A DNA stretch of 6,167 bases, taken from assembly GCA_900552915.1 (NCBI GenBank), contig USBS01000101.1:1-6167 (forward strand). The letters run 5' to 3'. The notes beneath the pieces are model-generated. The model had not been told where the DNA came from and searched no databases. It worked only from the letters and a program-made list of their open reading frames with translations. The translations under genes were made by a program, and so were the position numbers. This stretch comes from an uncultured Sutterella sp. Lineage in GTDB: Bacteria; Pseudomonadota; Gammaproteobacteria; Burkholderiales; Burkholderiaceae_F. Shown piece after piece: positions 1-5,935 of the stretch (the first letter of the stretch is position 1; each line of letters begins with the position of its first letter).

Positions 1-7
1 CAGCAAC

Positions 8-1465
8 TCAGCTCTGCGCCTTGATACGCTCGGCGATGAACTTCTTCACGGCCTCCGCATCCGCATTCATCACGGTCACAAACTGCTCCTTGCCCTCGAT
101 TCCTGCGTAAGAAGGCGGCACTTCGGGAGCGGCGCCGATCGCTTCGCGGATCGTATCGGCAAACTTCGCAGGCAGAGCCGTTTCCAAAGCCAGCATCTTG
201 ACGCCGGGGCGCACGTACTGCCGCGCGGCATTAACGCCGTCGGCCGTGTGAGGATCGATGATGAGTCCCTCTTTTTCAAACACCTCGCGAATCGTACGGA
301 TGCGATCGGCATGCGTGCTCTTTGCGGAAACAAAGCCGCTGGCTCGCACCTGCATCATTTCGCCTTCGGTAAGTGCAAAGCCGCCCTTGAGCGCCAGCTG
401 CGTCCAAAGCTCCCGCACGCGCCCTGCCGAGCGTCCAACGATATCGTAGATGTAGCGCTCGAAATTGCTCGCCTTGGAAATATCCATCGAGGGAGAACTT
501 GTCACAAACGTGTGTTCGCTGTCGCGCACGCGGTAGACACCCGTTTTGAAGAATTCGTCCAAAACGTCGTTTTCGTTGGTGGCAACAACAAGCTGCCCGA
601 TGGGCAGCCCCATCTGCTTGGCGATCCAGCCCGCGAGAATGTTGCCGAAATTGCCCGACGGAACCGTGACGTCAATTTCCTCGCCGGGTTTTTCCGTGAC
701 TTCGAGCCACCCCTTGAAGTAGTAGACGACCTGCGCCGAAACGCGAGCCCAGTTGATGGAATTGACCGTTCCGATGTTGTAGGTGGTTTTGAAACCCGCA
801 TCCCGGCTGCAGGCCTTGACAATGTCCTGTGCGTCGTCAAAGGAACCCTTGACAGCAATGTTGAAGATGTTGGGATCGTTTAGGCTGTACATCTGCGCAC
901 GCTGAAACGGACTCATGCGGCCTTCGGGCGATAGCATGAACACGCGCACGCCTTTGCGGCCTCGCATGGCGTACTCGGCAGCCGAACCCGTGTCGCCCGA
1001 TGTGGCTCCGAGAATGTTGAGTTCAGTCTGCTTCTGCCCGAGGATGTACTCGAAAAGCGCCCCCAGGTACTGCATGGCCATGTCTTTGAAGGCTAGCGTC
1101 GGACCGTTGGAGAGCTCCAGAATGCGGATCGCTCCGCCGTCGATCGAGCGCAGCGGCGTGATTTTGGAGAAATCCTCTCCGACGCGCCCGTTGTTGTAGA
1201 CAGCCTCTCGATAGACTCCTGCGAGCATGCTCTTGAGCGTATCCTCGGGAATATCGGTTGCAAAAAGCCGAAGAATTTCAAACGCAAGTTCTGCGTAGGA
1301 AAGGCGTCGCCAATCTTCCAGATCGGTCTTTGTCACCTGCGGATAAACGCGCGGCATAAAGAGCCCGCCGTCGCCCGCAAGCCCCTTCAAAACGATGTCG
1401 CTGTAGCCCGCACCCGCATCTTCGCCGCGGGTGGATTGATACGTCATGGCTAGCTTCACGGCCAT
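8..1465 (-). CDS. thrC: Threonine synthase
   Basis: This enzyme is a cytoplasmic PLP-dependent lyase that converts O-phospho-L-homoserine to L-threonine and phosphate, the last step of threonine synthesis. The product is 485 residues, within the usual range of the longer proteobacterial/fungal-type threonine synthases. The N-terminus has the family start TYQSTRG (residues 8-14) and a DGGLF motif near 32-36. The PLP-binding lysine is K127 in NGPTLAFKDMAMQ. The phosphate-loop region LGATSGDTGSAA lies at 152-163, NSINWAR at 235-241, and the cofactor-cupping SGNFGN at 270-275. I chose the ATG at 1465 because a GGAG Shine-Dalgarno lies 8 nt upstream. A second ATG six codons in (1447) matches where many homologues begin but has a weaker site. 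The frame stays open upstream to 1765, but that part overlaps hom and does not resemble the family. It lies 17 bp behind hom and is very likely co-transcribed with it. No frameshift or missing catalytic residue is seen. Confidence 0.97.
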   Translation of the reverse strand: MAVKLAMTYQSTRGEDAGAGYSDIVLKGLAGDGGLFMPRVYPQVTKTDLEDWRRLSYAELAFEILRLFATDIPEDTLKSMLAGVYREAVYNNGRVGEDFSKITPLRSIDGGAIRILELSNGPTLAFKDMAMQYLGALFEYILGQKQTELNILGATSGDTGSAAEYAMRGRKGVRVFMLSPEGRMSPFQRAQMYSLNDPNIFNIAVKGSFDDAQDIVKACSRDAGFKTTYNIGTVNSINWARVSAQVVYYFKGWLEVTEKPGEEIDVTVPSGNFGNILAGWIAKQMGLPIGQLVVATNENDVLDEFFKTGVYRVRDSEHTFVTSSPSMDISKASNFERYIYDIVGRSAGRVRELWTQLALKGGFALTEGEMMQVRASGFVSAKSTHADRIRTIREVFEKEGLIIDPHTADGVNAARQYVRPGVKMLALETALPAKFADTIREAIGAAPEVPPSYAGIEGKEQFVTVMNADAEAVKKFIAERIKAQS

Positions 1466-1473
1466 AGTTTCTG

Positions 1474-1477
1474 CTCC
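1474..1477 (-). promoter_or_regulatory. Ribosome-binding site of thrC (decides the start)
   Basis: GGAG on the minus strand sits 8 nt before the ATG at 1465 and a few bases after the hom stop codon (1483-1485). It favours 1465 over the downstream in-frame ATG at 1447. The close spacing of hom stop, Shine-Dalgarno and thrC start suggests translational coupling (inference). Confidence 0.7.
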
Positions 1478-1482
1478 GGTTC

Positions 1483-2790
1483 TCAGTTGAGTTCTTCCTT
1501 GCGGATCATCACCACTTTGCCGCGCGTGCCGGCAAGCGCCTCGATTGCTTCGATGGCGGCAGTAACGGCCCCTTCGACGGCGCTGTGCGTCATCACCACG
1601 ATCTCGGTGTCCTTTTCGCCGATGACGGCTTCGGGCTGAAAGAGCGACTCGATTGAAATCGACTGCTCGGCAAAAATGCGCGCAACCTGCGCCAAAACGC
1701 CCGGCTCGTCGACCACCGGAATGCGCAGATAGTAGGAGCTCACCGTGCGGCTCATCGGAAGCCACCCGCGCTCGGTCGTTTCCTTATTGTGCTCGGCCGG
1801 TTTCAGCGCCTGAGCGTCACCGGCTGCCGTCATGCGAACGATGTCGACAAAATCGGCCACCACAGCCGAAGCCGTGGGCTCAGCTCCTGCGCCGCGGCCG
1901 TAGAAAAGCGTACTTCCGACGGCGTCGCCCTTGACGACAACGGCGTTCATAACGCCTTCGACATTGGCAAGAAGGCGCCGCATCGGCACCAGAGCCGGAT
2001 GCACGCGCAGCTCGATTCCGTTTTCGGTGCGCTTGGTGATGCCCAAAAGCTTGATGCGGTAGCCCATGTTTTCGGCATAGCGGATATCGGCCGCTGTGAG
2101 TTTCGTGATGCCCTCGACCGTTACGGCGTCGAAATTGACGGGCGTGCCGAAAGCCAGAGCACTCAGCAGCGTAATTTTGTGCGCGGCATCAATGCCTTCG
2201 ATGTCAAAGGTCGGATCGGCTTCGGCATAACCGAGAGCCTTGGCTTGGGCGAGTGCTTCCTCAAAAGAAATGCCCTTGTCGCGCATCGTCGACAAAATGA
2301 AGTTGCACGTGCCGTTGATGATGCCCGCAATCCATTCGATTCGGTTGGCCGCCAATCCCTCACGCAGGCTCTTGATGATCGGAATGCCTCCCGCGACGGC
2401 CGCTTCATAGGAAACGGCAACGCCCTTGGCGGCAGCTGCGTCGAAAATTTCGTTTCCGTGTAGCGCCAGAAGCGCCTTGTTGGCCGTCACGACATGTTTT
2501 CCCGCGGCAATGGCCGCCAACACCAGACTCTTGGCCGGTTCAATGCCGCCCATCACTTCGACAACGATGTCGATTTCGGGATCGTTTACAAGATCCTGCC
2601 AGTCTTTGGATAACGTCACGCGCTCGTCGACAATGCCGCGTGCGCGGTCGATGTTGCGGCACACGACGGTCTTGACTTCAATCGGGGCGCCCGCACGGCG
2701 CGCAAGCTCCTGCGCGTTGCGCTTCAAGACGGCGTAGGTGCCGCCGCCCACGGTTCCGAGTCCGGCAATGCCGATTTTCACTGCGTCCAT
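1483..2790 (-). CDS. hom: Homoserine dehydrogenase with C-terminal ACT domain
   Basis: The enzyme reduces L-aspartate 4-semialdehyde to L-homoserine with NAD(P)H in the cytoplasm, the branch-point step towards threonine and methionine. At 435 residues it matches the usual stand-alone Hom and is not fused to aspartokinase. The N-terminal Rossmann domain has GLGTVGGG at 10-17, and the active-site region has VTANKALL around 101-108 (K105). The family signature is complete at about 183-205: A-x3-G, then DP at 192-193, D196, G199, D201 and the catalytic-type lysine K205. NGTCNF at 159-164 is also typical. The regulatory ACT domain covers about 353-430, beginning YYLRIPVVDEPGVLAQVA, and is expected to bind an end-product amino acid such as threonine for feedback inhibition (family knowledge). 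The ATG at 2790 has an AAGGA Shine-Dalgarno 5 nt upstream. It is followed after 17 bp by thrC. The upstream gene alaC ends with its own terminator, so hom should have its own promoter within 2791-2912. Confidence 0.97.
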   Translation of the reverse strand: MDAVKIGIAGLGTVGGGTYAVLKRNAQELARRAGAPIEVKTVVCRNIDRARGIVDERVTLSKDWQDLVNDPEIDIVVEVMGGIEPAKSLVLAAIAAGKHVVTANKALLALHGNEIFDAAAAKGVAVSYEAAVAGGIPIIKSLREGLAANRIEWIAGIINGTCNFILSTMRDKGISFEEALAQAKALGYAEADPTFDIEGIDAAHKITLLSALAFGTPVNFDAVTVEGITKLTAADIRYAENMGYRIKLLGITKRTENGIELRVHPALVPMRRLLANVEGVMNAVVVKGDAVGSTLFYGRGAGAEPTASAVVADFVDIVRMTAAGDAQALKPAEHNKETTERGWLPMSRTVSSYYLRIPVVDEPGVLAQVARIFAEQSISIESLFQPEAVIGEKDTEIVVMTHSAVEGAVTAAIEAIEALAGTRGKVVMIRKEELN

Positions 2791-2862
2791 TTTCTTCCTT
2801 CACTTAAAAATTCGGACAAACGGGCGCCGGCCGATAGCCGCGCTTAGCCCGCACGCTCTTGG

Positions 2863-2868
2863 ATTGTA
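2863..2868 (-). promoter_or_regulatory. Weak -10 candidate for the hom-thrC promoter
   Basis: The minus strand reads TACAAT here, one base from the sigma-70 consensus TATAAT, about 75 bp before the hom start and just downstream of the alaC terminator. No convincing -35 element is found at 16-18 bp. The placement is sensible because a promoter is expected in this gap, but the motif alone is weak evidence. Confidence 0.25.
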
Positions 2869-2912
2869 TTGGCCCGCCGCCCAAAAGACATTGGACCAAC
2901 TAGGTAGATTCG

Positions 2913-2956
2913 AAAAAAAAGTTTGCGGCGCTTCCCATGGTTCGGAAAAGCGCCGC
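2913..2956 (-). terminator. Rho-independent terminator of alaC
   Basis: On the minus strand a perfect 9-bp inverted repeat, GCGGCGCTT (2956-2948) and AAGCGCCGC (2933-2925), can extend to 12 bp through two G-U pairs and one more C-G pair, leaving an 8-nt loop. After AAAC comes a run of eight T residues (2920-2913). The hairpin begins 22 bp after the alaC stop codon, in the right orientation to end its transcript. The four bases between stem and T-run are the only departure from an ideal terminator. Confidence 0.85.
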
Positions 2957-2978
2957 CTCTCAAGCTCATTTTGCTCAA

Positions 2979-4202
2979 TTAATCCTTCACAGGCTCCGGA
3001 CGAGGAGCGTCCGGATCAATCAGCCCGTCCTTACGGAACATCTGTTTGATGCCGTGCAAGGCCTGGCGGATGCGATATTCGTTCTCAATCAATGCAATAC
3101 GCACGTGATCGTCGCCGTATTCGCCGAATCCGATGCCCGGACTCACGGCCACCTTGGCGTCTTCCAGAAGACGCTTGCTGAATTCAACGCTGCCCAAATG
3201 GCGATACGGTTCGGGAATCTTCGCCCAGATGTACATCGAAGCCTTGGGGCACTCCACAGGCCAGCCGATCTCGTTTAAGCCCTTCCAGAGAATGTCGCGG
3301 CGCTTCTGATATTTCTGGCGAACCTCTTCAACGCAGCTCTGATCGCCCTCGAGCGCTTCGATTGCGGCCACCTGCAGCGGCGTAAACGTGCCGTAATCGT
3401 GATAGCTCTTGATGCGGGCAAGCGCGTGCACAAGTTCCTTGTTGCCGACCATGTAGCCCAAACGCCAGCCGGCCATGTTGTAAGACTTGGACATCGTGAA
3501 GAATTCGACGGCGATGTCCTTGGCGCCCGGCACCTGCATGATCGAGGGAGCCTTGTAGCCGTCAAAGCAGATGTCGGCGTAGGCCAGATCGTGCACGACC
3601 CAGATGCCGTAGCGCTTGCCGAGCTCAATGACCTTGGCAAGGAACTCCAGATCGGCACACTGCGCGGTGGGATTCGAAGGGAATCCCAGAATCATCATCT
3701 TCGGGCGCGGCACCGTCTCCACAATGGCTCGCTCGAGTTCGGCCAGAAAATCGACGCCCGGAATCATCTTCACCGAACGGATGTCGGCGCCCGCGATGAT
3801 CGCACCGTAGATGTGAATCGGATACGAGGGATTGGGAACCAGCACCGTGTCGCCTCGATCGGTGCAGGCAAGCATCAAGTGCGCAATGCCCTCCTTGGAG
3901 CCGATTGTCACGATGGCTTCAGTGTCGGGATCGATGTCGACGTCGAACTTGCGCTTGTACCAGTTGCTGATGGCCTTCCGAAGGCGCGGAATGCCTTTGG
4001 AAACGGAATAGCCGTGCGTATTGTCGCGGGAAGCGACCTCAATCATCTTGTCGACGATGTGCTTGGGCGTGGGGCCGTCGGGGTTGCCCATTGAGAAATC
4101 GATGATGTCTTCGCCGCGTCGACGCGCTGCCATCTTGAGCTCGCCGGTAATGTTGAAGACATAAGGCGGCAGACGCTTGATGCGCGAAAAATCCGAATTC
4201 AT
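2979..4202 (-). CDS. alaC: Alanine transaminase AlaC (PLP-dependent, class I/II aminotransferase)
   Basis: This is a fold-type I aminotransferase that forms alanine from pyruvate using glutamate as amino donor. Its 407 residues agree with E. coli-type AlaC. Conserved features are DFSMGNPDGPTP near 35-46, the cofactor-phosphate region GSKEG at 101-105, NPSYP at 124-128, FPSNPTA at 174-180 with N177, HDLAYAD at 204-210 with D205 and Y208 contacting the PLP ring, and the Schiff-base lysine K239 in TMSKSYNMAGWR. R368 in HVRIAL should bind the substrate carboxylate (family knowledge). The start at 4202 has a strong GGAGG 5 nt upstream. It lies directly before hom-thrC, a common betaproteobacterial order, but a terminator separates them. 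Some related aminotransferases have been called aspartate or LL-diaminopimelate aminotransferases, so substrate range is less certain than the family. The alaC assignment rests on overall resemblance plus neighbourhood. Confidence 0.93.
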   Translation of the reverse strand: MNSDFSRIKRLPPYVFNITGELKMAARRRGEDIIDFSMGNPDGPTPKHIVDKMIEVASRDNTHGYSVSKGIPRLRKAISNWYKRKFDVDIDPDTEAIVTIGSKEGIAHLMLACTDRGDTVLVPNPSYPIHIYGAIIAGADIRSVKMIPGVDFLAELERAIVETVPRPKMMILGFPSNPTAQCADLEFLAKVIELGKRYGIWVVHDLAYADICFDGYKAPSIMQVPGAKDIAVEFFTMSKSYNMAGWRLGYMVGNKELVHALARIKSYHDYGTFTPLQVAAIEALEGDQSCVEEVRQKYQKRRDILWKGLNEIGWPVECPKASMYIWAKIPEPYRHLGSVEFSKRLLEDAKVAVSPGIGFGEYGDDHVRIALIENEYRIRQALHGIKQMFRKDGLIDPDAPRPEPVKD

Positions 4203-4207
4203 ATGGG

Positions 4208-4212
4208 CCTCC
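4208..4212 (-). promoter_or_regulatory. Ribosome-binding site of alaC
   Basis: The minus strand carries GGAGG 5 nt before the ATG at 4202. It is the best Shine-Dalgarno in the window and supports both this start and efficient translation. Confidence 0.75.
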
Positions 4213-4261
4213 GGGAGAGCACCCGTCCGGCCATCGGCTTGATGTCAGGCGGGCTTTTGAT

Positions 4262-4343
4262 CGGGATTTCGGCCGCAGCGTGAGGCTTGTTTCGGCCGAA
4301 CGTACTCGACGATCATAGCAGGCAGGCCGCGGCAGAAATCCCG
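4262..4343. repeat. 15-bp inverted repeat (one mismatch) upstream of alaC
   Basis: The left arm CGGGATTTCGGCCGC (4262-4276) and right arm GCGGCAGAAATCCCG (4329-4343) are reverse complements at 14 of 15 positions, separated by 52 bp. The spacer contains the perfect 10-bp palindrome TTCGGCCGAA (4291-4300). TTTCGGCCG from the left arm (4267-4275) also recurs as a direct repeat at 4290-4298, 23 bp away. In RNA from the minus strand the arms could close a long hairpin 60 nt upstream of the alaC start codon. As DNA they could be paired operator sites. No downstream T-run makes it look like a terminator. The function is unknown; the repeat itself is read directly from the sequence. Confidence 0.7.
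4312..4320 (-). promoter_or_regulatory. Extended -10 candidate for alaC
   Basis: The minus strand reads TGCTATGAT, that is TG-N followed by TATGAT, which differs from TATAAT at one position. It would place transcription start near 4305, leaving about a 100-nt leader. The -35 region (around 4335-4340, GATTTC) is poor, as is tolerated in extended -10 promoters. It lies inside the spacer of the inverted repeat, whose upstream arm would then overlap the -35 region. Confidence 0.3.
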
Positions 4344-4431
4344 TGCAGGGTCTTTTTCGCCGCTTCTAATCCGATCGACGCAACCTGCGATACTTCCAAA
4401 GGATTATGAGAAACGGCCGCGCGCGTCTGCT

Positions 4432-4449
4432 GACGGCTCAGCCGTTTTT
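4432..4449 (+). terminator. Small palindrome with T-run, terminator-like on the + strand
   Basis: ACGGC-TCA-GCCGT (4433-4445), extendable by one G-T pair, runs into TTTTT (4445-4449) on the + strand. The stem is short (5-6 bp) with a 3-nt loop. No + strand gene precedes it, and on the minus strand the hairpin has no following T-run. It is therefore not an obvious terminator for the flavoprotein gene ending at 4471. A competing 7-bp pairing, AAACGGC (4411-4417) with GCCGTTT (4441-4447), shares its right arm. Confidence 0.25.
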
Positions 4450-4470
4450 CTGCTTAAGCAAAAGGGTCGA

Positions 4471-5874
4471 TCAATAGTCGTCGGCCAGAAGCTTGCCCGG
4501 ATTAAGAATCCCCTTGGGGTCGAGCGCATGCTTGATTTTTCCCATCAGTTCAAGTTCCAGAGGGTCTTTCAACTGCAGGAAATGCGCGCGCTTAAGCTGC
4601 CCGATGCCGTGCTCGGCCGAAATCGAACCGTTGTGGCGCTGCACAACGGCGTATACCGTCTCGCGGATTCCCTCTTCGTTTTCAAAGGCCAGATTGGGCG
4701 GTATCGAACCGATGTTGAAATGCAGATTGCCGTCGCCGAGATGTCCGAACACGGACGGATCGATCCAATCGAAACGCGCGTTCAAGGCGGCAAGCGCCTC
4801 GTCGACAAAGTCGGCAATGTCGCTGATTTCGATGCTCACGTCGTTGTGCAGATTGCCGCCCACGTGTGCGTCCGCACTCGGAATCGACTCGCGAATCGCC
4901 CAAAAGGCGCGGCTGTCCTTCACCGAATTGGAAAGGAACGCGTCGACGACGCGGCCTTCTTCAAACTGCGACTCAAGAATGGCCTCAAGCGGGTTCGTAC
5001 CGGGATTGCGCGCGTAGCTCAGTTCCACCAAACACCACCAAGGAGCCGAAGAAACGTCGCCCGGCAGCGTCACCGACTCGATTTGCTCGCCCACGCGCTC
5101 GATGCACTTGGCCTGCATCAGTTCAAAACCGGTAAGCGCGGGACCGGCTGCGGTTTTAACCGCCGCCAGGAGTTCGCATGCCTTGTGCGCATCCTCCACG
5201 CCCACAAGCGCCGTATAGGAAGCCTGCGGCAGATTGAAGAGCTTCACCACTGCGCGGGTGATGACGCCGAGCGTGCCTTCGCTTGCAATGAAAAGCTGCT
5301 TTAAGTCATAGCCCGTGTTGTCCTTGCGAAGTCCTCGCATCATGTTGACGACGCGCCCGTCGGCAAGCACCACTTCAAGGCCGAGCACAAGTTCGCGCGT
5401 ATTACCGTAGCGCAAAACGGCCGTGCCGCCCGCGTTCGTGGCAATGCAGCCGCCGATGCAAGCCGTGCCTTCGGCAGCAAAGCTCAAGGGAAAGAGACGT
5501 CCCGCGTCGCGCGCAGCCTGCTGCGCCTTTTCAAGCACCACGCCGGCCTGCACGGTCATGGTGTCGTTGACGACGTCGATGGCTTCGATTTTGTTCATGC
5601 GCGAAAGCGACAAAAGAATGGCCCGGCCGTCGGCCGAGGGCGTGCCGCCACCCACAAGACTGGTGTTGCCCGACTGCGGAACCACCGCCACACCCGCTTC
5701 ATTGGCCCAGGCCAAAACCTTGGAGACCTCCTCGGTATTGCCCGGACGCACCACTGCCGGCGTCTTGCCGTGAAACCGATTGCTCCAGTCGACGAGATAG
5801 CCCGCGACGTCGGCTTCCTGCGTCAAAACGTTCGCGTCACCCACAATCGCGCGCAGGGCGTCGAGCATTTCCAT
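4471..5874 (-). CDS. FAD-linked D-2-hydroxyacid dehydrogenase (D2HGDH / GlcD-like, VAO family)
   Basis: A 467-residue flavoprotein of the vanillyl-alcohol oxidase/PCMH superfamily that oxidises a D-2-hydroxyacid such as D-2-hydroxyglutarate, D-lactate or glycolate to the 2-oxoacid. The electrons probably pass to an electron-transfer flavoprotein or quinone (family knowledge). The N-terminal FAD-binding domain (about 35-215) shows PQSGNTSLVGGG at 66-77, GGCIATNAGG at 141-150, LRYGNTRELVLGLEVVLADG at 154-173, and TGYDLKQLF plus SEGTLGVIT between 187 and 206. The C-terminal substrate domain has RESI at 328-331, FGHLGDGNLHFN at 376-387 and AEHGIGQLKR at 420-429. H378, H385 and E421 correspond to the divalent-metal ligands of D2HGDH-type enzymes. 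There is no C-terminal Fe-S domain, signal peptide or membrane segment. The start at 5874 has AAAGGA 7 nt upstream; a second ATG two codons in is a minor alternative. Motif resemblance leans to the D2HGDH branch, but the substrate cannot be settled. The link to the threonine genes appears to be only positional. Confidence 0.92.
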   Translation of the reverse strand: MEMLDALRAIVGDANVLTQEADVAGYLVDWSNRFHGKTPAVVRPGNTEEVSKVLAWANEAGVAVVPQSGNTSLVGGGTPSADGRAILLSLSRMNKIEAIDVVNDTMTVQAGVVLEKAQQAARDAGRLFPLSFAAEGTACIGGCIATNAGGTAVLRYGNTRELVLGLEVVLADGRVVNMMRGLRKDNTGYDLKQLFIASEGTLGVITRAVVKLFNLPQASYTALVGVEDAHKACELLAAVKTAAGPALTGFELMQAKCIERVGEQIESVTLPGDVSSAPWWCLVELSYARNPGTNPLEAILESQFEEGRVVDAFLSNSVKDSRAFWAIRESIPSADAHVGGNLHNDVSIEISDIADFVDEALAALNARFDWIDPSVFGHLGDGNLHFNIGSIPPNLAFENEEGIRETVYAVVQRHNGSISAEHGIGQLKRAHFLQLKDPLELELMGKIKHALDPKGILNPGKLLADDY

Positions 5875-5892
5875 TTTTCTATCCTTTCACTC

Positions 5893-5922
5893 AAAAGCAT
5901 CGGCCGACCCGAGCCGACCGAT
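5893..5922 (-). terminator. Hairpin between the AbrB-type gene and the flavoprotein gene, possible weak terminator
   Basis: On the minus strand the 24 nt from 5922 to 5899 fold into a 10-bp stem (8 Watson-Crick and 2 G-U pairs) with the 4-nt loop TCGG. Two bases later comes TTTT (5896-5893). The T-run is short, so termination may be partial. It starts 13 nt after the AbrB-type stop codon and ends about 20 nt before the start of the dehydrogenase. It could alternatively act as an mRNA-end stabiliser or processing site. Confidence 0.45.
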
Positions 5923-5935
5923 TTCTCAAAACGTC

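Noticed and set aside
1466..1765. In-frame extension of the thrC reading frame 100 codons upstream
   Set aside because: It overlaps the 3' part of hom in another frame, its arginine-rich translation does not resemble threonine synthase, and a good Shine-Dalgarno supports the start at 1465.
2844..2891. 15-codon minus-strand frame in the hom leader, considered as a threonine attenuation peptide
   Set aside because: It contains only one Thr-Ile pair, has no Shine-Dalgarno, and has no terminator hairpin with a T-run after it. The hom -10 candidate also lies inside it.
4245..4316. 23-codon minus-strand frame in the alaC upstream gap (begins MIVEYVRPK)
   Set aside because: It has no Shine-Dalgarno, its ATG overlaps the -10 candidate, and nothing in it suggests a leader peptide such as a run of alanine codons.
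4528..5304. 258-codon open frame on the + strand, antisense to the flavoprotein gene
   Set aside because: It lies wholly inside a well-supported gene. Its composition is what complementary GC-rich codons give, and no family is recognisable. The same applies to the + strand frames at 3399-4094, 1789-2463 and 248-883.
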